Below are positions 1 to 5,054 of a stretch of 5,054 nucleotides of DNA, piece by piece. Made by a program: the position numbers and the translations under genes. A model generated the notes under the pieces. The model was not told the DNA's origin. It saw only the letters and a program-made list of their open reading frames with translations, and searched no databases. Each line of letters begins with the position of its first letter. The stretch's first letter is position 1. The stretch comes from Anaerolineae bacterium (GTDB lineage: Bacteria; Chloroflexota; Anaerolineae; 4572-78; NAK82): contig JAUVRU010000216.1 in NCBI GenBank assembly GCA_030597485.1, positions 1-5,054 on the forward strand, written 5' to 3'.

Positions 1-1415
1 AAGGTGAACAGGGGGAACGAATTGCGGATCACCTCCCGACCTTCGGCCAGAGAGCCCAGATGCCCGGTGGCGATGGCCTGGACGATGATGTTGCCGGAGG
101 CTGTGGCCTCAATAGGTCCGGCCACGACCTGACGCCCGATGGCATCAGCGGCAAACTGGCTCAACAACTGGTTCTGTGTCCCTCCGCCAAGAATATGGAT
201 AGGTTCCAGCCGATGCCCCAAGACCTCTTCAACCCGCTCCAGCACCCAGCGGTACTTCAGCGCGATCCCCTCCAGGGCAGACCGCACGATGTCTCCCTTG
301 CGCTGGGGTACCGGTTGACCCGTGCGCTCGCAATAGGCGCGGATGCGCGCCGGCATGTCGCCGGGCTTGAGAAACTCGTGCCAGTCTGGATCTACGACGC
401 ATTGGAAAGACTCAGATTGGGCCGCCATCGTCGTCAGTTCTGAGTAGGAAAGCGCCTCACCCTGTCGCGCCCAAGTGCTCCGGCACTGCTGGATCAGCCA
501 CAAGCCCATCACGTTTCGGCACAAGCGAGCCGTGTCGCCGAAGCCGCCCTCGTTGGTCAGATTGTAAGCCAGGCTTTGTGCGTTGATGACCGGCTCAGGC
601 AGCTCCGCTCCCAGAATGGACCAGGTGCCAGAACTGACCCAGGCAAAATCGGAGCCTTCTGCCGGCACACCGGCCACCGCCGAGCCGGTATCGTGGCAGG
701 GCGGGGCCACAACTGTCAGATCGTCTACGCCCACCTCCTCCGCCACGTGAGGCAACAGCTGGCCCAGAACCGTCCCCGATGGCACCACCTCCGGGAACAT
801 GTGGGCGGGAATCCCCATCCGTTCCAGCATCGACCGGGCCCAGTCACCCTGACGTGTGTCATAACACTGGGTAGTGGTGGCAATGCTGAACTCAGAGACC
901 TTGCGCCCCGTCAGCCAGAAATTGAACAGGTCTGGCATCGGCAGGAAGGTCCCGGCAATGTCGAGAGCCGGTGAACGATTAACGACCATTGAGAGCAGCT
1001 GAAACAGACTATTGATGGTGAGGAATTGGATACCGGTTCGCTCGAATATCTCCTCTCGAGGCACACGGCGAAACGCCTCCTCCAACATGCCATCAGTGCG
1101 GCTATCCCGGTATTGAAAGGGATCACCTATCAGACTGTCCTTCTGGTCAAGCAAGCCGAAGTCCACGCCCCAAGTGTCAACACCGACGCTTACCAGGTTA
1201 CCCTCCACCTGACGCGCTGCCTGCCTGATGCCCTCCTTGATGTCCGTCCACAGGCGCAACGTGTCCCAATGCCAGCCATCCGGCAAGCGCACGTGCACGT
1301 TGGGGAATCGATGCGCGTCCGACAGAGTCAGTCGCCCACCCGCAATCTGTCCGATGATGGCACGACCGCTCTCCGCGCCCAAATCCAGAGCTAAGAAGTT
1401 AGCTGGACCTGTCAT
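1..1415 (-). CDS. rhaB: Rhamnulokinase (L-rhamnulose kinase), FGGY family, 3' end cut by the window edge
   Basis: Cytoplasmic sugar kinase that uses ATP to convert L-rhamnulose to L-rhamnulose 1-phosphate, the second step of phosphorylative rhamnose catabolism. I translated the minus strand by hand: it stays open from the ATG at 1415-1413 to the window edge, giving 471 residues. E. coli RhaB has 489, so only a short C-terminal piece is missing. FGGY features in order: N-terminal phosphate-binding DLGAESGR (11-18); the RhaB hallmark VGVDTWGVDFGLLD (77-90); PFQYRDSRT (99-107); CHDTGSAVAGVPA (240-252), where D242 is the likely catalytic base; WVSSGTWS (259-266); LTNEGGFGDTARLCRNVMG (286-304); and the C-terminal ATP-domain ILGGGTQNQLL (408-418) followed by GPIEATASGN (433-442). 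An in-frame ATG 15 codons upstream (1460) is possible, but a strong GGGAGGGAGG just before 1415 and the family N-terminus favour 1415. The gene lies 129 bp after E2 on the same strand and could be co-transcribed or have its own promoter. No frameshift or missing key residue was seen. Family assignment is firm. Confidence 0.95.
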   Translation of the reverse strand, partial: MTGPANFLALDLGAESGRAIIGQIAGGRLTLSDAHRFPNVHVRLPDGWHWDTLRLWTDIKEGIRQAARQVEGNLVSVGVDTWGVDFGLLDQKDSLIGDPFQYRDSRTDGMLEEAFRRVPREEIFERTGIQFLTINSLFQLLSMVVNRSPALDIAGTFLPMPDLFNFWLTGRKVSEFSIATTTQCYDTRQGDWARSMLERMGIPAHMFPEVVPSGTVLGQLLPHVAEEVGVDDLTVVAPPCHDTGSAVAGVPAEGSDFAWVSSGTWSILGAELPEPVINAQSLAYNLTNEGGFGDTARLCRNVMGLWLIQQCRSTWARQGEALSYSELTTMAAQSESFQCVVDPDWHEFLKPGDMPARIRAYCERTGQPVPQRKGDIVRSALEGIALKYRWVLERVEEVLGHRLEPIHILGGGTQNQLLSQFAADAIGRQVVAGPIEATASGNIIVQAIATGHLGSLAEGREVIRNSFPLFT

Positions 1416-1544
1416 ACTGCCTCCCTCCCACCTGATCAGATTGGGTATGCTTCGTCGCATAGCACGCAGCGCAGATCAGCGTGCTCGTGCTTCAAGAGCC
1501 GCCTGTCGTCGTTTACAGGTTGTCGAGTCGGGCATCGCCTGACG
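1416..1544 (-). other. E2-rhaB intergenic region with several small hairpins
   Basis: This 129-bp gap holds no gene that I can support. Read in the direction of transcription it contains several small inverted repeats: CCTGT/ACAGG with an 8-base loop (1502-1519); AGCACGC/GCGTGCT with an 11-base loop (1461-1485); and TATGC/GCATA with a 6-base loop (1446-1461). None is followed by a T-run, so a classical intrinsic terminator is not evident. I could not find a convincing -35/-10 pair for rhaB. The hairpins could act as RNA-processing or weak attenuation elements between the dehydrogenase genes and rhaB, but short inverted repeats of this size also arise by chance in GC-rich DNA. Confidence 0.4.
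1420..1429 (-). promoter_or_regulatory. Shine-Dalgarno site of rhaB
   Basis: On the minus strand GGGAGGGAGG precedes the rhaB ATG with 4 bases between (8 if the distal GGGAGG pairs). It decides the start at 1415 over the in-frame ATG at 1460, which lies upstream of this site and has no comparable purine run before it. Confidence 0.75.
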
Positions 1545-1549
1545 TCAGG
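1538..1549. repeat. Perfect 12-bp palindrome overlapping the E2 stop codon
   Basis: CCTGACGTCAGG reads identically on both strands. It spans the E2 stop codon (TGA at 1547-1545) and the first bases of the intergenic gap. With no loop it would not make a good RNA hairpin. A binding site for a dimeric regulator ahead of rhaB is one possibility and chance is another. The sequence alone does not discriminate. Confidence 0.45.
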
Positions 1550-2900
1550 TCATCAACAGATGAGGGCCTTCCACCAACTGCACCACCCGCTGCAGGAAGT
1601 ACGCTGCCGGTCCGCCATCCACCAATCGGTGATCGAAGCTGAGGCTCAGCCACACCATATGCCTGGCCACCACCCGGTCACCTATCGCCACTGGCTGCCT
1701 GGCGATGCGCCCCACACCCAGAATAGCACATTCCGGCAGGTTGATGATGGGCGTGAACGCATCGATTCCATACATGCCCAAGTTGGTCAGGGTGAAGGTA
1801 CCCCCTGTCAACTCGTCGGGGGAGCTTTTTCCCGTCAGCGCTCGCCCGACCACCGCCCTTGTCTCTTCTGCCAGCTGCGACAACCCTTTGCTGTCCACAT
1901 CCCGCACCACCGGAACCAGCAGCCCACGATCGCTGTCCACCGCCAACCCGATATGGATGCGCCGCCACACCTTGATGGTGTCTTCGTCCAGAGAGGCGTT
2001 GAGCTGCGGGTGCTCGCGCAGCGCCCGTCCCAGGATGTACATGAAGAGGTCATTGTACGATACGCGCACCTCATCCTGTGCCAGCCTCTGGCGCAGAGCC
2101 ACCAGAGCGGTGGCGTCAGCCTGGGCAGTCAACGTTACCCGGGCCGTGTCGGTCACGCTCCTGGCCATCCGTTCTGCAATGACCGCTCGCACACTGCGCA
2201 GAGGAACGGTTTCCGCCACCTCGTTGACCTCACCGGCAACCGGCACCGTCTCACCGGCAGATGGTGCCACCTCCAGCGCCCGGCGCACATCCTCGCGGGT
2301 GACGCGTCCACCCGGGCCGCTGCCTGTCAGGCGTCGCCAATCCAGGCCCGCTTCCTCTGCCATGCGGCGGGCTACCGGCGTGATCGACGAACCAGCCGCC
2401 ACGACCGGTGCCACTCCCTCAGCCTCAAGGTAGGCCCGCACGTCCCTCTCCACAACGGCCCCTTCCGGCCCGCTGGCCGGCAACGCCGTCAGGGGAACGT
2501 TGTGTTCCTCAGCCAGCCGTCGGGCCCGGGGGGAAATGAACAGACGACGCCCCTTGCCATCGCCGTCCTCCTCCCTCTGGGACGCGGGAGCCGGGGAGGA
2601 AGCATCCGACGGCAACGACTCGACCAGGTCCGGCGAGAGTGCCGAGATTATCACCGTCTCGCCCGGCTCGGAGATGAAGGCAACTGCGCTGAGCACCTTG
2701 ACCTCCTCACCAGGTTGCGCCGCCAACTGGCGCAGTATTCCCGACGCCGGCGCTTCCACGTCAAGCGTAGCTTTGTCGGTTTCGATGGCAAACAGGGGGC
2801 TGCCCTTGCTGACCTCGTCCCCCTCGTCGTGATACCAGGTAACCAGGGTGACCGTGTCAACTGTCTGCCCTAGCGGGGGTACTAACACTTCGATAGCCAT
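1545..2900 (-). CDS. Dihydrolipoamide acyltransferase, E2 of a 2-oxoacid/acetoin dehydrogenase complex, with two peripheral subunit-binding domains
   Basis: Core enzyme that moves the acyl group from its lipoyl arm to CoA (acetyl-CoA if the substrate is pyruvate or acetoin); cytoplasmic, 451 residues. Domains in order: biotinyl/lipoyl domain about 1-78 with ETDKA and lipoyl-lysine K43; a charged Ser/Pro/Ala-containing linker about 84-118; a first peripheral subunit-binding domain about 121-158 (starts ISPRARRLAEE); a second about 173-210 (starts ITPVARRMAEE); a short linker; and the acetyltransferase domain about 232-451. That last domain carries TLTNLGMYGID (370-380) and the catalytic HRLVDG (424-429) with H424 and D428, so it looks active. 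Most E2 proteins have only one binding domain. The ATG at 2900 follows two moderate ribosome sites (GAGGG and GAGG, the nearer 5 bases away). It starts 39 bp after the E1 beta stop, consistent with one operon. Unlike AcoC proteins with an alpha/beta-hydrolase fold, this has the true CoA-acyltransferase fold. Substrate (pyruvate, acetoin or branched-chain 2-oxoacid) cannot be fixed from the sequence. Confidence 0.94.
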   Translation of the reverse strand: MAIEVLVPPLGQTVDTVTLVTWYHDEGDEVSKGSPLFAIETDKATLDVEAPASGILRQLAAQPGEEVKVLSAVAFISEPGETVIISALSPDLVESLPSDASSPAPASQREEDGDGKGRRLFISPRARRLAEEHNVPLTALPASGPEGAVVERDVRAYLEAEGVAPVVAAGSSITPVARRMAEEAGLDWRRLTGSGPGGRVTREDVRRALEVAPSAGETVPVAGEVNEVAETVPLRSVRAVIAERMARSVTDTARVTLTAQADATALVALRQRLAQDEVRVSYNDLFMYILGRALREHPQLNASLDEDTIKVWRRIHIGLAVDSDRGLLVPVVRDVDSKGLSQLAEETRAVVGRALTGKSSPDELTGGTFTLTNLGMYGIDAFTPIINLPECAILGVGRIARQPVAIGDRVVARHMVWLSLSFDHRLVDGGPAAYFLQRVVQLVEGPHLLMT

Positions 2901-2921
2901 ACCGTCCTCACCCTCACCACC

Positions 2922-2958
2922 CCAGAAAAGATTTCACCCCTAGAAAAGGGATTTCACC
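2922..2958 (-). repeat. Imperfect tandem duplication (period about 20 bp) across the E1 beta stop
   Basis: On the minus strand GGTGAAATCCCTTTTCTAGG (2958-2939) is followed directly by a degenerate copy, GGTGAAATCTTTTCTGG (2938-2922), which lacks two C residues and the A of the stop. The first copy encodes the last residues of E1 beta and its TAG stop; the second lies in the E1 beta-E2 gap. It looks like a local slippage duplication that has since decayed. Confidence 0.7.
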
Positions 2959-3953
2959 GCCCGGATGACCCGCTCCTCGCTGGGCACGTAGAATGCCTCC
3001 ATGACCGGTGCGAAGGGAGCCGGTGTGTCAGGAGCCGACACCCGCTTGATGGGAGCATCAAGCCAGAAGAAGGCTTCCTCTGCCACCATAGCGGCGATAT
3101 CACCTGCCCAGCCGCCGGTGATGTTGTCTTCCTCCACAACCACCAGCCGGCCCGTCTTACGCACCGATTCCAGGATCAGATCCCTGTCCAGCGGCACCAA
3201 CGTGCGCGGATCAATCACCTCCGCCTCAATGCCTTCCTGGGCCAGCTGCTCGGCTGCCCCCAGTGCCCGGTAGACTGTCAACAGCTTGCCGACAATGGTG
3301 ACGTCGCTTCCCTCGCGCCGGATGGCACCCTCTCCAATGGGCACCAGATACTCCTCTTCCGGCACTTCACCGGTGGCGCTGATCGCTCCTGTCTCAGTAC
3401 GGGGTCCTTTGCTCCCGTACAGGAGCTTGTGTTCGAACATGATGACCGGATTGTCGTCCCGCACGGCGCTCTTGAGCAGCCCCTTGGCATCGTAAGCGGT
3501 CGAAGGCGCCACCACCTTGAGGCCTGGCACGTGAGTAAAGAAAGCTTCCAGGCTCTGGGCGTGTTGAGCACCTCGCCTGGTGGCACCCACCGGTGCCCGC
3601 ATCACCATCGGCACCTTCACCGTGCCGCCCGACATGTAGGTCATCTTGGCCGCCTGGTTGACCAGCTGATCCATAGCCAGGAACAGGAAATCACCGTACT
3701 GCATGTCAGCAATGGGGCGCAGCCCGGCCATAGCTGCCCCTACCGCGACGCCCGTCAACCCCAGCTCCGAGATAGGGGTGTCCAGGATGCGCTCGTGACC
3801 GAATTCATCCGACAGGCCAAGGGTAACGGTAAACGCACCGCCCCAGCCTCCCTCTACGCCAATGTCCTCCCCGATGCAGAACACACGAGGGTCACGCTGC
3901 ATCTCCTCTCGAATCGCCTGGCGCAGTGCCTCAGCAATACTCATCTGTGCCAT
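2940..3953 (-). CDS. TPP-dependent 2-oxoacid (pyruvate/acetoin-type) dehydrogenase E1 component, beta subunit
   Basis: Beta subunit of the E1 heterotetramer; with E1 alpha it binds thiamine diphosphate, decarboxylates the substrate and acylates the E2 lipoyl group. With the start at 3953 it has 337 residues, normal for AcoB/PdhB. Visible features: CIGEDIG (26-32), where E29 belongs to the conserved GED; DTPISELG (58-65), where E63 matches the glutamate that activates the TPP aminopyrimidine; GAQHAQSLEAFFTHVPGLK (128-146) with the conserved H131; FEHKLLYG (173-180); and the C-terminal transketolase domain with VIDPRTLVPLD (246-256), VVVEED (271-276) and SAPDTPAPFAP (306-316). A further in-frame ATG at 3983 would add 10 residues and overlap E1 alpha, but a strong Shine-Dalgarno sits 6 bases before 3953 and the family begins near MSIAEALRQAI. 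The region about 181-198 between FEHKLLYG and PEEEYLVPIG seems a few residues longer than in many PdhB proteins. Only one base separates the ATG from the E1 alpha stop, indicating translational coupling. Confidence 0.95.
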   Translation of the reverse strand: MAQMSIAEALRQAIREEMQRDPRVFCIGEDIGVEGGWGGAFTVTLGLSDEFGHERILDTPISELGLTGVAVGAAMAGLRPIADMQYGDFLFLAMDQLVNQAAKMTYMSGGTVKVPMVMRAPVGATRRGAQHAQSLEAFFTHVPGLKVVAPSTAYDAKGLLKSAVRDDNPVIMFEHKLLYGSKGPRTETGAISATGEVPEEEYLVPIGEGAIRREGSDVTIVGKLLTVYRALGAAEQLAQEGIEAEVIDPRTLVPLDRDLILESVRKTGRLVVVEEDNITGGWAGDIAAMVAEEAFFWLDAPIKRVSAPDTPAPFAPVMEAFYVPSEERVIRAVKSLF

Positions 3954-3954
3954 C

Positions 3955-4938
3955 TTATGCCTCTCCTCCCGATTCGCTCGCATAGAAAACGTGTTTCAAC
4001 GTGTCGGCAGGCTCCGGCGATGGGCTGCGCTCAGCGAAGGCCACCGCCTCATCGATGGCTTGCTCGATCTCTTTGTCGATGGCCTCCAGGCTCTCGTCAG
4101 TGGCCAGCCCTTCCTCCCTTAGCCGCTTGGCCAGGCGTGGAATGGAGTCCTTCTCCTGCCAGGAGGCCTCTTCCTCTTTGGTGCGATAAGTACGCGGGTC
4201 GCTGCGCGAATGGCCTACCATCCGGTAGGTTTTGCACTCGATCAGCGTGGGGCCGCCACCCTGGCGGGCACGTGTTATCGCCTCCCCAGCTGCCTGATAG
4301 ACCGCCTCCACGTCCATCCCATTCACCACCATGCCGGGCATGCCATAGGCGGCTGCCCGGTCAGCCACATTCTCCACCTTGAACACAGTGGAGAACTTGG
4401 TGGATGCACCATACAGGTTGTTCTCGCACACGTAGACCACCGGCAGATCCCAGATGGCGGCCATGTTCAGGCCCTCGTGGAATGCGCCTTCGTTGGCAGC
4501 ACCATCCCCAAAGAAGGCCACCGCCACCCGATCCGTTTCTAATCGCTTGCAGGCCAGCGCCATGCCGGCAGCCAGTGGAATGTTGCCTCCTACAATAGCG
4601 ATAGCCGGCACCATCCCCACATCCATATCACCCACGTGCATTGAGCCCCCCTTGCCCAGGCAGCACCCGGTGCTCTTGGCGAACAGCTCGGCCATGATGA
4701 TGCTCAGGGACACGCCTTTGGCAATGGAGTGGCCGTGCGGGCGATGGGTGCTGAGCGCGTAGTCGTCCGGGCCCAGGTGAGCACACACCCCGGTGGCCAC
4801 AGCCTCCTGGCCAATGTACAGATGCAGGGTGGAGGGAATGCGTCCCTGCATGAAGAGGTAATTGCATCGCTCCTCGAAGCGACGAATGGTCAGCATGGTG
4901 CGATACATCTCAAGCAAAGGAACTTCGGAACTGGACAT
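3955..4938 (-). CDS. TPP-dependent 2-oxoacid (pyruvate/acetoin-type) dehydrogenase E1 component, alpha subunit
   Basis: Catalytic alpha subunit of the E1 heterotetramer, which oxidatively decarboxylates pyruvate or a related 2-oxoacid, or cleaves acetoin, using thiamine diphosphate and Mg2+. It has 327 residues from the ATG at 4938, the usual length for AcoA/PdhA-type bacterial proteins. Features: YIGQEAVATG (41-50); STHRPHGHSIAKG (63-75) with the conserved active-site histidines; GKGGSMHVGD (95-104); IVGGNIPLAAGMALA (115-129); and the TPP/Mg motif beginning GDGAANEGAFHEG (144-156) and ending CENN (171-174). Next come ECKTYRMVGHSRSDPRTYRT (234-253), matching the E1 alpha regulatory loop region, and a charged helical C-terminus. 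A TTG three bases upstream (4941) could also initiate but is only 3 bases from GGAGGAG; the ATG has 6 and is preferred. It is first in the cluster and its TAA is one base before E1 beta. The loop GHSRSDP is PDH-like, while the MHVGD region resembles acetoin-type relatives, so the substrate is left open. Confidence 0.95.
   Translation of the reverse strand: MSSSEVPLLEMYRTMLTIRRFEERCNYLFMQGRIPSTLHLYIGQEAVATGVCAHLGPDDYALSTHRPHGHSIAKGVSLSIIMAELFAKSTGCCLGKGGSMHVGDMDVGMVPAIAIVGGNIPLAAGMALACKRLETDRVAVAFFGDGAANEGAFHEGLNMAAIWDLPVVYVCENNLYGASTKFSTVFKVENVADRAAAYGMPGMVVNGMDVEAVYQAAGEAITRARQGGGPTLIECKTYRMVGHSRSDPRTYRTKEEEASWQEKDSIPRLAKRLREEGLATDESLEAIDKEIEQAIDEAVAFAERSPSPEPADTLKHVFYASESGGEA
3960..3970 (-). 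promoter_or_regulatory. Shine-Dalgarno of E1 beta, embedded in the E1 alpha C-terminal codons
   Basis: GGGAGGAGAGG lies 6 bases before the E1 beta ATG at 3953 and is made of the codons for the last residues of E1 alpha (Ser-Gly-Gly-Glu-Ala). It lies downstream of the alternative ATG at 3983, so it decides the start at 3953 and implies coupled translation of the two E1 subunits. Confidence 0.85.
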
Positions 4939-4944
4939 CAATCA

Positions 4945-4951
4945 CTCCTCC
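4945..4951 (-). promoter_or_regulatory. Shine-Dalgarno site of E1 alpha
   Basis: GGAGGAG on the minus strand precedes the ATG at 4938 with 6 bases between, a standard spacing. The adjacent TTG at 4941 would leave only 3 bases, so this site favours the ATG. No convincing -35/-10 promoter was recognised in the remaining leader up to the window edge. Confidence 0.8.
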
Positions 4952-4976
4952 AGACAGCCGGCAAACAGCCAGCTAC

Positions 4977-5036
4977 CAGCAGTTGGCCTCAGCCCGTTGA
5001 TCCGCCACAGGCCAGACAGAGGCTGACCGACTGCTG
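4977..5036. repeat. Large imperfect inverted repeat in the leader upstream of E1 alpha
   Basis: The arms are CAGCAGTTGGCCTCAGCC (4977-4994) and GGCTGACCGACTGCTG (5021-5036). They pair over 16 positions with one T-G wobble and a 2-base bulge, around a 26-base centre. If transcribed toward E1 alpha the RNA would form a stable stem about 40-100 bases before the start codon. Neither strand shows a T-run after the stem, so a canonical intrinsic terminator is unlikely. A leader structure, an operator or a repeat-derived relic are the alternatives. Confidence 0.6.
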
Positions 5037-5054
5037 ATCGCTGACCGCTGACAG
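5022..5054. repeat. Short tandem heptamer repeats (GCTGAYC type) running off the window
   Basis: On the plus strand GCTGACC (5022-5028) is followed after 4 bases by three contiguous 7-bp units: GCTGATC (5033-5039), GCTGACC (5040-5046) and GCTGACA (5047-5053). The window ends in the next unit, so the array may be longer. Its first part forms the right arm of the inverted repeat 4977-5036. It is non-coding and lies upstream of E1 alpha. Degenerate heptamers like this are a type of intergenic filler I associate with some Chloroflexota genomes, which is an impression only. Confidence 0.6.

Noticed and set aside
1458..1460. Upstream in-frame ATG for rhaB, adding 15 residues.
   Set aside because: The strong Shine-Dalgarno lies downstream of it and fits the ATG at 1415; the extension would also begin inside the small hairpins and does not resemble the family N-terminus.
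1461..1485. The AGCACGC/GCGTGCT hairpin as an intrinsic terminator after E2.
   Set aside because: No T-run follows the stem in the direction of transcription and the loop is long for the stem.
1450..1500. A possible rhaB promoter using TTGAAG and TATGCG on the minus strand.
   Set aside because: The spacing between the two hexamers is about 28 bases and the -10 match is poor.
60..1542. Several plus-strand open frames (60-443, 576-974, 1026-1394, 1228-1542) and a short minus-strand frame (911-1126).
   Set aside because: Minus-strand translation of this region gives an uninterrupted rhamnulokinase with all family motifs, so the other frames are shadows.
1560..2873. A 437-codon open frame on the plus strand opposite E2.
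   Set aside because: It lies entirely antisense to a well-supported E2 gene. Its translation is rich in His, Arg, Gln and Pro with no recognisable domain, as expected for the reverse frame of a GC-rich gene.
3429..4382. A 317-codon open frame on the plus strand.
   Set aside because: It is antisense to both E1 subunits and crosses their junction; its composition is Arg/Pro/His-rich and no family is recognisable.
4977..5054. The leader repeats as a CRISPR array.
   Set aside because: The units are 7 bp and contiguous, without spacers of uniform length, and no cas gene is present.

Overview
The window is GC-rich (roughly 60% by eye) bacterial DNA, tightly packed, with every recognisable gene on the minus strand. 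Transcription therefore runs from high to low coordinates: E1 alpha, E1 beta, E2, then rhamnulokinase. Gene content alone does not fix the organism. The protein flavour (E1 subunits of the acetoin/pyruvate dehydrogenase type, a short E2 with one lipoyl domain) and the GCTGACC-type short repeats at the right edge remind me of Chloroflexota (Anaerolineae-like) genomes. That is a low-confidence impression, not a demonstrated assignment.

Layout. 5054-4939: non-coding leader with a run of 7-bp repeats that leaves the window, a large imperfect inverted repeat and a strong Shine-Dalgarno sequence. 4938-3955: TPP-dependent 2-oxoacid (pyruvate/acetoin-type) dehydrogenase E1 alpha. 3953-2940: E1 beta, one base after the E1 alpha stop. 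2939-2901: a 39-bp gap holding half of a small tandem duplication. 2900-1545: dihydrolipoamide acyltransferase (E2) with one lipoyl domain, two successive peripheral subunit-binding domains and a complete catalytic domain. 1544-1416: a 129-bp gap with a palindrome and several small hairpins. 1415-1: rhamnulokinase (RhaB), complete at its N-terminus and cut by the window edge shortly before its C-terminus.

How the genes work together. E1 alpha and E1 beta form the thiamine-diphosphate heterotetramer that decarboxylates a 2-oxoacid (or cleaves acetoin) and acylates the lipoyl arm of E2. E2 passes the acyl group to CoA. The third component, E3 (dihydrolipoamide dehydrogenase), is not in the window. 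RhaB phosphorylates L-rhamnulose. Rhamnose breakdown yields DHAP and L-lactaldehyde, which can feed pyruvate and then acetyl-CoA, so a metabolic link to the complex is conceivable, but adjacency is the only evidence here.

I did not find a novel defence, mobile or RNA-based system. No tRNA, rRNA, CRISPR, transposase or riboswitch was recognised. The points most worth a second look are the tandem binding domains in E2, the repeats and inverted repeat in the E1 alpha leader, the small duplication at the E1 beta stop, and the rhamnulokinase neighbour.
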